From Microbispora corallina (GTDB taxonomy: Bacteria > Actinomycetota > Actinomycetes > Streptosporangiales > Streptosporangiaceae): a stretch of DNA of 64,000 bases. The stretch spans positions 1 to 64,000 of the forward strand of contig NZ_BOOC01000029.1 in NCBI RefSeq assembly GCF_016863035.1, in the 5' to 3' direction. The first letter of the stretch is position 1. Every line of letters starts with the position of its first letter. Of the stretch, positions 15,978-23,099 are shown in pieces. Both the position numbers and the translations under genes were made by a program. The notes below the pieces were generated by a model. The model had not been told where the DNA came from. It did no database searches and saw only the letters and a list, made by a program, of their open reading frames with translations.

Positions 15978-17119
15978 TCGACGTCCTGGTGGCGGGCGGC
16001 GGACCCGCGGGGCTGGCCACGGCGATCCACGCGGCGCTCGCGGGCCTGGAGGCCGTGGTCGTCGAGCCCCGCGCGGGCGCGCTGGACAAGGCCTGCGGCG
16101 AGGGCCTGATGCCGACCGGCGCGGCCGCTCTGCGGGACCTCGGCGTGACGGTCCCCCAGGGCGTTCCGTTCCGGGGCATCCGCTACGTGGACGGGGCGCA
16201 CCGGGCGCAGGCCCTGTTCCGGGACGGCCCAGGCCTCGGCGTGCGCCGCACCGCGCTGCACGCCGCCCTGCTCCGGCGGGCCGAGGAGACGGGCGTCCGC
16301 GTCGTGCGGGGCAGGGTGGACGGCCTGCGCCAGGAGCCGGACCGGGTGGCCGTCGCCGTCCGCGGGCCGGCCCGCGCCGCCGTCGAGAGCCGGCAGGAGG
16401 CCCGCCGCCTGCGCGCGCCCCACGCGGACGGCCCGGACGGCGCGCGCGACGACTCCCCGGGCGGAGCGGTGGAGGGGGCTTCCGAGGTTGTGGAGGCGCG
16501 GTGGCTGGTGGCGGCGGACGGGCTGCACTCCCCCGTGCGCGCCGCCCTCGGGCTCGGCCTGCCCGTGTCCCGGCAGCGCCGGTACGGGCTGCGCCGCCAC
16601 TACCGGATCGCCCCCTGGACCGACTTCGTGGAGGTCCATTGGGCCCCGGGCGGTGAGGCGTACGTCACCCCGGTCGGGGACGACCTGGTCGGCGTGGCCG
16701 TCCTGAGCACCCGGCGGCGCGGCTACGACGAGCACCTCGCCGAGTTCCCCGACCTGCTGGCCCGGCTGGACGGCCCGGCGGCCACGCCGGTGCGGGGAGC
16801 CGGGCCGCTCCGCCAGCGGGTGCGGTCACGGGTCGCCGGGCGGGTGCTGCTGGTCGGCGACGCGGCGGGTTATGTGGACGCCCTCACCGGCGAGGGGCTG
16901 TCGCTCGCGCTGCTGTCGGCCGGGGCGCTGGTGCGGTGCCTGCGGGACGGACGTCCCGACGCCTACGAGGCGGCCTGGCGACGGCTGTCGCTGCGCTCCC
17001 GGCTGCTGACGGCGGCCCTGCTGGAGGCGCGCCGCCACCCCGCCTGCGCGCGACTGGTCGTCCCGGCGGCCCAGCGACTCCCCGCCGTCTTCCGCGCCGC
17101 CGTCCGCGCCCTCGCCTGA
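15974..17119 (+). CDS. FAD-dependent oxidoreductase (geranylgeranyl reductase/hydroxylase-like)
   Basis: A 381-residue flavoprotein. The FAD-binding GGGPAG motif lies at residues 8-13, ACGEGLMP fits the geranylgeranyl-reductase/aromatic-hydroxylase group, VAADGLHSPVR is the DG motif, and GDAAGYVDALTGEGLSLALL is the second flavin-ribityl motif. Between about residues 130 and 175 there is an insertion rich in Ala, Arg and Asp with no clear fold. By position it equals SrsC, which oxidises phenolic lipids to quinones; reduction of an isoprenoid chain added by the UbiA enzyme is an alternative. Start GTG 15974 overlaps the methyltransferase stop. Confidence 0.87.
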   Translation: MIDVLVAGGGPAGLATAIHAALAGLEAVVVEPRAGALDKACGEGLMPTGAAALRDLGVTVPQGVPFRGIRYVDGAHRAQALFRDGPGLGVRRTALHAALLRRAEETGVRVVRGRVDGLRQEPDRVAVAVRGPARAAVESRQEARRLRAPHADGPDGARDDSPGGAVEGASEVVEARWLVAADGLHSPVRAALGLGLPVSRQRRYGLRRHYRIAPWTDFVEVHWAPGGEAYVTPVGDDLVGVAVLSTRRRGYDEHLAEFPDLLARLDGPAATPVRGAGPLRQRVRSRVAGRVLLVGDAAGYVDALTGEGLSLALLSAGALVRCLRDGRPDAYEAAWRRLSLRSRLLTAALLEARRHPACARLVVPAAQRLPAVFRAAVRALA

Positions 17120-17212
17120 CGGCCGCGCGCCCCGGCCGGACACGGGTGAGACATCCGTTCACATAGGGCAATGGCGTGGTGTGAGAGCAGGTCATGCGAT
17201 GTTCATGGCCGG

Positions 17213-17222
17213 AATTCGAATT
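17213..17222. promoter_or_regulatory. A/T-rich palindrome upstream of the sensor kinase
   Basis: The 265 bp between the oxidoreductase (ends 17119) and the kinase gene (17385) hold no gene. They are clearly richer in A+T than their surroundings and contain the perfect palindrome AATTCGAATT at 17213-17222, with GGCC on both sides, and an AGAATTCGAC copy near 17272. This is probably the promoter region of the kinase gene. Confidence 0.35.
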
Positions 17223-17384
17223 TCGCTGGCCCCGATTCAACACGCACATCCAAGGGCCGCGCGGAATAGAACAGAATTCGACACGCTGCGAGTGGCCATA
17301 TTTCTAGATTTCTATGCCAGGATCTAGCGTGTGTACCGAAAGGCGAGGCCGAGCTTCCGGCGAGGATGACTGGAGGATCCTCAC

Positions 17385-18086
17385 TTGCCCAGCTCCCCGA
17401 TACTCGCCGTCCTCTCACTGCTCGGTGCGCTGCTGTGCGCGGCCCTGCTCCTGCGCCGCCTGCGGCGGCTGCGGGCCATGCAGGCCGAGGCCGTGAGACA
17501 GGCGGCCCTCGACGCGCGGGAGCAGTTCGGCAGGGACGTCCACGACCTGGTCAGCAGCCGCCTGTGGCTGGCCACGCTGAAGTGCGAGATCGCCTACCGC
17601 CTGGCGGACGAGGACTCCCCGGTGCGGGCCGCCCTGGCCGACGCCCTGCGCTCGATCCGCCAGGCGGCCACCGACATCCGCGACGTCACCAGGTCGTACC
17701 AGGAGATCTCGCTGGCCTCCGAGCTGGCGAACGCCCGCGCCGTGCTCAAGGCGTACGGCGCCGACTGCAAGGTGGGGCTCGACGACGCGGACCTGCCGCC
17801 CGAGCTCGACGCGGTGCTCGCGGTGATGGTGCGGGAGGCCGTGACCAACGTTCTGCGCCACAGCCGGGCGAGCCTGTGCGCGATCGAGGTGACGGTGCGG
17901 GGCGGCCTGGTGTCGCTCGTGGTGGCCAACGACGGCGCGGACCCCACGGCGCCGGCCGGCGAGGGAAGCGGCATCGACAGCCTGCGCAGCCGTGCGGCGG
18001 CCGTGAACGGCATGGTCGGGACCGTCCTCGACCCGGACGGCTGGTTCCGCCTGATCGCGGAGATCCCCGCCCGGCCGGCTCGCTAG
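17385..18086 (+). CDS. DesK-like sensor histidine kinase of the lanthipeptide cluster
   Basis: A 233-residue kinase with one N-terminal membrane helix (ILAVLSLLGALLCAALLL) and no extracellular sensor domain. The phospho-acceptor His53 lies in GRDVHDLVSS. The N box is REAVTNVLRHS near residue 150; the G boxes are VVANDG and GEGSGIDSLRSRAAAV. It belongs to the HisKA_3/HATPase (NarX/DesK) class, which pairs with NarL-type regulators such as the one at 24830. The TTG start at 17385 is supported by GGAGG eight bases upstream. It lies directly before lanKC, in the same direction. The dimerisation segment deviates from the usual HDLLGHSL, which may alter activity. Confidence 0.88.
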   Translation: MPSSPILAVLSLLGALLCAALLLRRLRRLRAMQAEAVRQAALDAREQFGRDVHDLVSSRLWLATLKCEIAYRLADEDSPVRAALADALRSIRQAATDIRDVTRSYQEISLASELANARAVLKAYGADCKVGLDDADLPPELDAVLAVMVREAVTNVLRHSRASLCAIEVTVRGGLVSLVVANDGADPTAPAGEGSGIDSLRSRAAAVNGMVGTVLDPDGWFRLIAEIPARPAR

Positions 18087-18233
18087 AGACCCACATCGCT
18101 CCATGAACGGGCCGGCGTGAATCCATTTCCCTACCCAACCTGCCGGTATTACATAAAGAATGCGACGCCGCCCGCCGGGAATGGCGCACCGGCATTGACC
18201 TCGCCATTGACAGATAACCGCACAGCCGCCCCC

Positions 18234-18270
18234 GTGAACCGGATCACCCGTCACCCGTGACCGGGATCAC
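18234..18270. promoter_or_regulatory. Two GTGA-N6-TCAC sites in direct repeat before lanKC
   Basis: GTGAACCGGATCAC (18234-18247) and GTGACCGGGATCAC (18257-18270) are near-identical 14-bp units whose starts are 23 bp apart, about two helical turns. Each has GTGA/TCAC arms of CRP type. They lie 105 bp before the lanKC start in a 288-bp gap. They could bind the cluster's RamR-like regulator, which uses repeated sites in related clusters, or a CRP-family protein. Confidence 0.5.
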
Positions 18271-18374
18271 GGTTCCTTATGTGAAGATCCCATATATGGC
18301 CGTTGACGGGCGTAACTAGGCTCACGCCTCCATTTCCGGAATTCTTTGATGTGACCGGCCTAAGGGGACATCTG

Positions 18375-20972
18375 GTGATTAGTAAGTACGAGATTTACTG
18401 CCTCGCAGATCCCTTGTTCTACGACACCCTCGACAGCAAGCGCGCGGAGCACCCCGACTTCACCGTCGCCGAGCGGCCCGTTCCCAGCGGGTGGGCGCAC
18501 CTGGCGACCGACACGTGGCTCCACTACGCGCCGGCCGGCGCCGACCTGCCCACCCAGGGCTGGAAGATCCACATCTCCTCCTGCGCGGACGACGCGGAGC
18601 GGGTCATCTCGGCGGCGTGGGACTACTGCGTCCCCCGCGGGCTGGCCTTCAAGTTCCTCCGCGGCCGGCGGGTGATGCTGATGCAGAACTCGAAGTACGC
18701 CTTCCGGGGGTCCAGCGGCAAGCTCGTGACGATCTACCCGGTGGACGAGGCCCAGCTCGAACTGGTCCTGAAGGAGCTCGCCGAGATCCTCGACGGCGTC
18801 GAGGGGCCGTACATCCTCAGCGACCTGCGGTACGGCCCCGGCCCGCTGTTCGTCCGGTACGGCGGGTTCGCCGAGCGCCACTGCGCCGGCGAGAACGGTG
18901 AGCGGGTGCTCGCGATCGAGGACCCGGAGGGCCGGCTGGTCCCGGACGTCCGCGGCCCCGGCTTCGCGCTGCCCGCGTGGGTGACCCTGCCCGCCTTCCT
19001 GGAGCCTCATCTGGCCGCCCGCAACGCCGTCACGCTCGAGGGCCTGCCGTACCGGGTCGAACGGGTGCTGCACTTCTCGAACGGCGGCGGCGTGTACCTG
19101 GCCCGAGACGTGCGCGACGGCGCGCAGGTGGTGCTCAAGGAGGGCCGCCCGCACGCCGGGCTGGACGCCGCCGGCCGCGACGCGGTCAGCCGCCTGCGGC
19201 ACGAGGCGGACATCATGCGGCGGCTCGACGGCCTCGACGCCGTGCCCGCCCTCCGCGACTACTTCACCCTCGGCGAGCACCATTTCCTGGTCCAGGAGTA
19301 CGTGGACGGCACCACCCTGAGCCAGCTCGTCGCCCAGGAGCACCCCCTCACCCGGGCTGACCTGACCTCGCGCATGGTCGCCCACTACACGGAATGGGCG
19401 ACGGGGATGCTCGCCCGGGTGAGGCGGGCCATCTCCGAGGTGCACGGGCGCGGCGTGGTCTTCGGCGACCTGCACCCCTTCAACGTCCTGGTGGCCGGCG
19501 AGCGGGTCGTGCTGATCGACTTCGAGGTGTCCTCGCTCGCCGAGGAGCGCCGGCGGCCCACGCTGGCCAACCCCGGCTTCGTCCCGCCGCCCGACCGCCT
19601 CGGCGTCGAGGCCGACGAGTACGCGCTGGCCTGCCTGCACCTCGGGATGTTCGCCCCGATGGCGACCATGATGCTGCCGCTCCACCGGCCGAAGGCCGCC
19701 GGGATCGGCCGGCTCGTGGCCGAGACGTTCCCGGTGGAGCCGCGGCTGGTCGGCGACGCCGTCCGGACGATCCTCGGCCACGAGCCGCCCGATCCGGAGC
19801 CGAGCCCGCTCGGACGCGACTGGCCGGCCCTGCGGGACGCCGTCGCGACCGCGATCCTCGCCTCCGCCACCCCCGGGCGGGACGACCGGCTCTTCCCCGG
19901 CGACATCGTGCAGTTCGAGCCGGGCGGCGGGGTCGGCCTGGCCAACGGCGCGGCCGGCGTGCTGCACGCCCTCGCCGCGACCGGCGCCGGGCGGTTCCCC
20001 GAGCACGAGGAGTGGCTCGTCAGGCGGGCCAAGGAGCCCGGTCCCGGCATCGGCTTCTACAACGGCCTGCACGGCGTGGCGTACACGCTGGAGGCGCTCG
20101 GACGGCGGCAGGACGCGCTCGACGTGGCCGAGCTGTGCGGACGGCAGAGCTGGGAGCATCTCGACCTCAGCCTCTACCGCGGGCTCGCCGGCGTGGCCCT
20201 CGCCCTCCTCCACCTGCACGACGCCACGGGCGAGCCCGGCTTCCGCGAGGAGGCGGACCGCCTCGTCCAGGCCGTGGCCGACCGCCTCGGCGGCCCGGAC
20301 GACGTGCCGGAGGTCAGCGGCGGCGCGAACCCGCACGCCGGGCTGATGTACGGCTCGTCGGGCCCGGCGCTGATGTTCCTGCACGCCTACGAGCGCACCG
20401 GCGACGCCGGGCTGCTCGACCTCGCGGCGACCGCCCTCCGGCAGGACCTGCGCCGCTGCGTCACCAGGGACGACGGGCAGCTCCAGGTGCAGCAGGGCTG
20501 GCGGACCAACCCGTACCTGGACGAGGGGTCGGCCGGCATCGGGCTCGTCCTCGACCGCTACCTGGCGCACCGGGACGACGGGCGGTTCGCCGAGGCGTCG
20601 GCCGCCATCCGGCCGGTCGGCCGGCTCTCCTACTACATCCAGTCGGGCCTGTTCGCGGGCCGGGCCGGCATGATCGCCTGCCTGTGTCACGGGACCCGGC
20701 CCGACCGGGAGGCCGCCGCCGAGCAGATCCGGCTGCTGGCCTGGCACGAGATCCCCTACCGCGGCGGGCTGGCCTTTCCCGGGGCCCAGCTGCTCCGCCT
20801 CTCCATGGACTTCGCCACAGGGAGCGCCGGCGTGCTGTTCGCGCTCGGCACCGCGCTGCACGACGAGCCGGTGAGCCTCCCGTTCCTCGAGCCCCCCGGA
20901 CGGTCCCAGGCGCAGGGGCCCCTGCGTACCGCCGCCGGGTCTCATGTCCCGACCAGCACTGGAAGGAGGTGA
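18375..20972 (+). CDS. Class III lanthipeptide synthetase LanKC (RamC-like)
   Basis: An 865-residue three-domain enzyme. Residues 1 to about 225 are the phospho-Ser/Thr lyase-like domain (starting YEIYCLADPLFYDT). A Ser/Thr kinase follows (VLKEGRP with the ATP Lys near 255, VFGDLHPFNVL near 364, LIDFE near 382). The LanC-like cyclase starts near 560 (YNGLHG, LYRGLAG, GSAGIG, GLFAGRAG, GSAGVL). At the place where LanC and LanL have the zinc CHG, this protein reads GLFAGRAG, so zinc ligands are absent, which is diagnostic for class III. It phosphorylates and eliminates Ser/Thr of LanA and cyclises with Cys. GTG 18375 follows AGGGGA. The stop overlaps the ribosome site of lanA. Confidence 0.95.
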   Translation: MISKYEIYCLADPLFYDTLDSKRAEHPDFTVAERPVPSGWAHLATDTWLHYAPAGADLPTQGWKIHISSCADDAERVISAAWDYCVPRGLAFKFLRGRRVMLMQNSKYAFRGSSGKLVTIYPVDEAQLELVLKELAEILDGVEGPYILSDLRYGPGPLFVRYGGFAERHCAGENGERVLAIEDPEGRLVPDVRGPGFALPAWVTLPAFLEPHLAARNAVTLEGLPYRVERVLHFSNGGGVYLARDVRDGAQVVLKEGRPHAGLDAAGRDAVSRLRHEADIMRRLDGLDAVPALRDYFTLGEHHFLVQEYVDGTTLSQLVAQEHPLTRADLTSRMVAHYTEWATGMLARVRRAISEVHGRGVVFGDLHPFNVLVAGERVVLIDFEVSSLAEERRRPTLANPGFVPPPDRLGVEADEYALACLHLGMFAPMATMMLPLHRPKAAGIGRLVAETFPVEPRLVGDAVRTILGHEPPDPEPSPLGRDWPALRDAVATAILASATPGRDDRLFPGDIVQFEPGGGVGLANGAAGVLHALAATGAGRFPEHEEWLVRRAKEPGPGIGFYNGLHGVAYTLEALGRRQDALDVAELCGRQSWEHLDLSLYRGLAGVALALLHLHDATGEPGFREEADRLVQAVADRLGGPDDVPEVSGGANPHAGLMYGSSGPALMFLHAYERTGDAGLLDLAATALRQDLRRCVTRDDGQLQVQQGWRTNPYLDEGSAGIGLVLDRYLAHRDDGRFAEASAAIRPVGRLSYYIQSGLFAGRAGMIACLCHGTRPDREAAAEQIRLLAWHEIPYRGGLAFPGAQLLRLSMDFATGSAGVLFALGTALHDEPVSLPFLEPPGRSQAQGPLRTAAGSHVPTSTGRR

Positions 20973-20977
20973 ACGTA

Positions 20978-21103
20978 ATGGCGCTCCTCGACCTGCAGAC
21001 CCTCGAGGCCCCCACCGGCGGTGGTGGCGGCGGCAGCAACCTGAGCCTGCTCGGTTGCACCCCGCACGAGAACAGCAGCCTCAGCGTTCTCTGCGGCAAC
21101 TAG
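20978..21103 (+). CDS. Class III lanthipeptide precursor LanA (SapB/RamS-like)
   Basis: A 41-residue precursor directly after lanKC, with a near-perfect AAGGAGGTGA ribosome site. The leader has the class III recognition box LLDLQTLE (residues 3-10; compare LFDLQ in RamS) and is short, ending in a run of six glycines (14-19). The core of about 22 residues (20-41) has two motifs: Ser20-x-x-Ser23-x-x-x-Cys27 (SNLSLLGC), the canonical labionin/lanthionine motif, and Ser33-x-x-Ser36-x-x-Cys39 (SSLSVLC), one residue shorter than usual. The hydrophobic LSLL and LSVL segments resemble SapB (SLLLC, SLSITTC), a surfactant that lets aerial hyphae rise; such a role here is inference. Only one precursor is seen. 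Confidence 0.93.
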   Translation: MALLDLQTLEAPTGGGGGGSNLSLLGCTPHENSSLSVLCGN

Positions 21104-21114
21104 TGATATTCAGG

Positions 21115-21148
21115 GAGCCCTGGGCGGCCTCGGCGGCCGCCCAGGCTC
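21115..21148 (+). terminator. Hairpin between lanA and the exporter genes (attenuator)
   Basis: A GAGCCCTGGGCGGCC arm (21115-21129), a 5-base loop and GGCCGCCCAGGCTC (21135-21148) form a strong stem with one bulge, starting twelve bases after the lanA stop. There is no T tract right after it. It probably acts as a processing or partial termination element that lets lanA mRNA exceed that of the exporter genes, as in many lantibiotic operons. Confidence 0.7.
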
Positions 21149-21212
21149 TTCCTCGTCTCCGGACCGCCCTCGCCGCGGCCGGGACCTCGTCGAGGGAGGA
21201 GGTGAGGACGGC

Positions 21213-23099
21213 GTGTCCCCGGCGGATCTGCTCGTCATCAGGGCCGTACGGCAGGCCGGTCCCTGGCTGGCCGCCCTCGCCGCGACGGCGCTGCTCGGCG
21301 CGGCCGCCGAACTGCTCCTCCCCCTCGCCCTCGGCCGCACGCTCGACGCGCTCGTGGCCGGCGGCCCCGGCAGCGGCCGGTGGCTGACCGTCTCTGCCCT
21401 GCTCGTGGTCCTCGTCGCGGCCTGCGACGCGACCGGCGTCCTCGCCTCGGGCGTGAGCGGCGCCCGTTCGGCCCTGTGGCTGCGCCGCCGGGTCGTCGCG
21501 CACACCCTCGCCGTCGGCACGGCCATGACCCGGCACGCCGCCCCGGGCGAGATCGTCACCCGCGCCGGCGTCAACGTCGAGGAGGCCGGGCGCACCCCGG
21601 AGGCCGTGGTCACCGCGGCGGCCCTCGTCGTCCCGTCCGCCGGGAGCGTCGTCGCGCTCGCTCTGATCGATCCCTGGCTCGCCGCGACGCTCGTCGCCGG
21701 GCTGCTGCTGATCGTCGGCGTGCTGCGGGCGTTCGTCCGGCGCACCACGGCCGCCTCCGGCGGCTACCAGCAGGCCCAGGGCGAGATCGCCGCCCGCCTC
21801 GTCGGCGCGCTGGCCGGCGCGCGCACGATCACCGCCGCCGGTGTCGAGGAGCAGGAGGCCCGGCGGGTGCTCGCCCCGCTCCCCCGCCTGCGCGCCCACG
21901 GCCTCGACCTGTGGCGGCTCCAGGCCCGGGCGGGCGTCCAGGCGGCCGTGGTCGTCCCGCTGCTGGAGACCGCCGTGCTGGCCGTCGGCGGCCTGCGGCT
22001 GTCGGCCGGCGGCCTCACCGTGGGCGAGCTCCTGGCGGCCGCCCGTTACGTCGTGCTCGGCGCCGGCCTCGGCTCGGCCGTGGGGTACGCGGCCCGCCTG
22101 GCCCGGGCCCGCTCGGCCGCCGCGCGCATCGAGCGCCTGCTGTCCGTGCCGCCCCCGTCGTACGGCTCCCGCCCGCTGCCGCCCGGCCCGGGGCGCCTGG
22201 ACCTGCGCGGCGTCACCGTCCGGGCGGAGGACGGGGCGACGCTGCTGCGCGACGTCGACCTCGTGGTGCCCGGCGGAGCCTGCGTGGCCGTCGTCGGCCG
22301 TTCCGGGTCGGGCAAGTCGTCGCTGGCCGCGGTGGCGGGCCGCCTGGTGGACCCCGAGCGGGGGACCGTGCTGCTCGACGGGGTGCCGCTGCCGGAGATC
22401 GGGCGGCGGGAACTGCGGCGGGCCGTCGGCTACGCGTTCGAGCGGCCCGCCCTGTTCGGCGAGACCCTGGGCGACGCCGTGGCCTTCGGGCAGCCCGTAC
22501 ACGACGCCCGCCGCACGTTCGAGGCGGCCCGGGCGGCCTGCGCCGATCCCTTCGTCCGGCGGCTGCGGCTCGGCTACTTCACCCCGGTGGCGGACGCGCC
22601 GATGTCGGGGGGCGAGGCGCAGCGGATCGGCCTCGCGCGGGCGTTCGCCCAGGCCGAGCGGCTGCTGATCCTCGACGACGCCATGTCGAGTCTCGACACG
22701 GCGACCGAGCGGCAGGTCGCCCGCGCCCTCACCGGCAGCCTCGGCGACCGCACCCGCCTGGTCGTGGCGCACCGGGTGGCCACGGCCGCCCGGGCCGATC
22801 TGGTGGTCTGGCTGGAGGACGGCCGGGTCCGGGCCACGGGCCGGCACGAGGCCCTGTGGGAGGACGCCGGCTACCGGGCCGTCTTCCAGGAGCCGCCCCC
22901 GCCGGAGGAGGACCCCGCCCAGGAGAACGCGGCGCGGGAGGACCGGGCGCGGGAGGACACGGCGCGGGAGAACCGGGCGCGGGAGGACACGGCGCGCGAG
23001 CACACACCGCGACACGACGAGGCCCGGGACGACCGCGCGCGGCGGGACGCCGGGGCGGGGGCGGCGCTCACCGGCGCCGGGGAGGCGGGGACGCCGTGA
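21213..23099 (+). CDS. ABC half-exporter 1 of lanthipeptide cluster (RamA/RamB-like)
   Basis: A 628-residue ABC exporter subunit: about five to six membrane helices (residues 15-290), then the ATPase with Walker A VVGRSGSGKSS near 364, signature MSGGE near 464 and Walker B LLILDDAM near 485. The catalytic Glu after Walker B is Asp, suggesting a degenerate ATP site of the kind found in heterodimeric exporters. The last about 60 residues are a charged, repetitive tail (ARED/AREN units) outside the fold. GTG 21213 follows a GGAGGTGAGG sequence. It overlaps the next exporter gene by four bases. It should export the matured lanthipeptide with its partner. Confidence 0.9.
   Translation: MSPADLLVIRAVRQAGPWLAALAATALLGAAAELLLPLALGRTLDALVAGGPGSGRWLTVSALLVVLVAACDATGVLASGVSGARSALWLRRRVVAHTLAVGTAMTRHAAPGEIVTRAGVNVEEAGRTPEAVVTAAALVVPSAGSVVALALIDPWLAATLVAGLLLIVGVLRAFVRRTTAASGGYQQAQGEIAARLVGALAGARTITAAGVEEQEARRVLAPLPRLRAHGLDLWRLQARAGVQAAVVVPLLETAVLAVGGLRLSAGGLTVGELLAAARYVVLGAGLGSAVGYAARLARARSAAARIERLLSVPPPSYGSRPLPPGPGRLDLRGVTVRAEDGATLLRDVDLVVPGGACVAVVGRSGSGKSSLAAVAGRLVDPERGTVLLDGVPLPEIGRRELRRAVGYAFERPALFGETLGDAVAFGQPVHDARRTFEAARAACADPFVRRLRLGYFTPVADAPMSGGEAQRIGLARAFAQAERLLILDDAMSSLDTATERQVARALTGSLGDRTRLVVAHRVATAARADLVVWLEDGRVRATGRHEALWEDAGYRAVFQEPPPPEEDPAQENAAREDRAREDTARENRAREDTAREHTPRHDEARDDRARRDAGAGAALTGAGEAGTP
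22915..23015 (+). repeat. Imperfect 15-bp repeats encoding a charged C-terminal tail
   Basis: The end of the first exporter gene is built of imperfect units like GCGCGGGAGGACACG, giving A-R-E-D/N-x repeats (REDRARED, ARENRAREDTAREHT). The tail lies after the ATPase domain and is probably disordered. Expansion by slippage is likely. Confidence 0.8.

Noticed and set aside
18207-18330. Standard sigma-70-like promoter before lanKC (TTGACA at 18207, TTGACG at 18303)
   Set aside because: No fitting -10 box at the proper distance for either; the promoter is probably activator-dependent and cannot be placed from the sequence.
20600-20720. CHG triplet in the cyclase domain of LanKC as a zinc site (would make it class IV)
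   Set aside because: The CHG occurs about 10 residues after the aligned position, which reads GLFAGRAG. The other zinc Cys is also missing, and the central kinase plus LLDLQ leader fit class III.
18360-20945. 861-codon minus-strand frame opposite lanKC
   Set aside because: Composition is biased (Gly, Arg, Val, His) with no motif; it mirrors the codon pattern of lanKC, which has clear domains.
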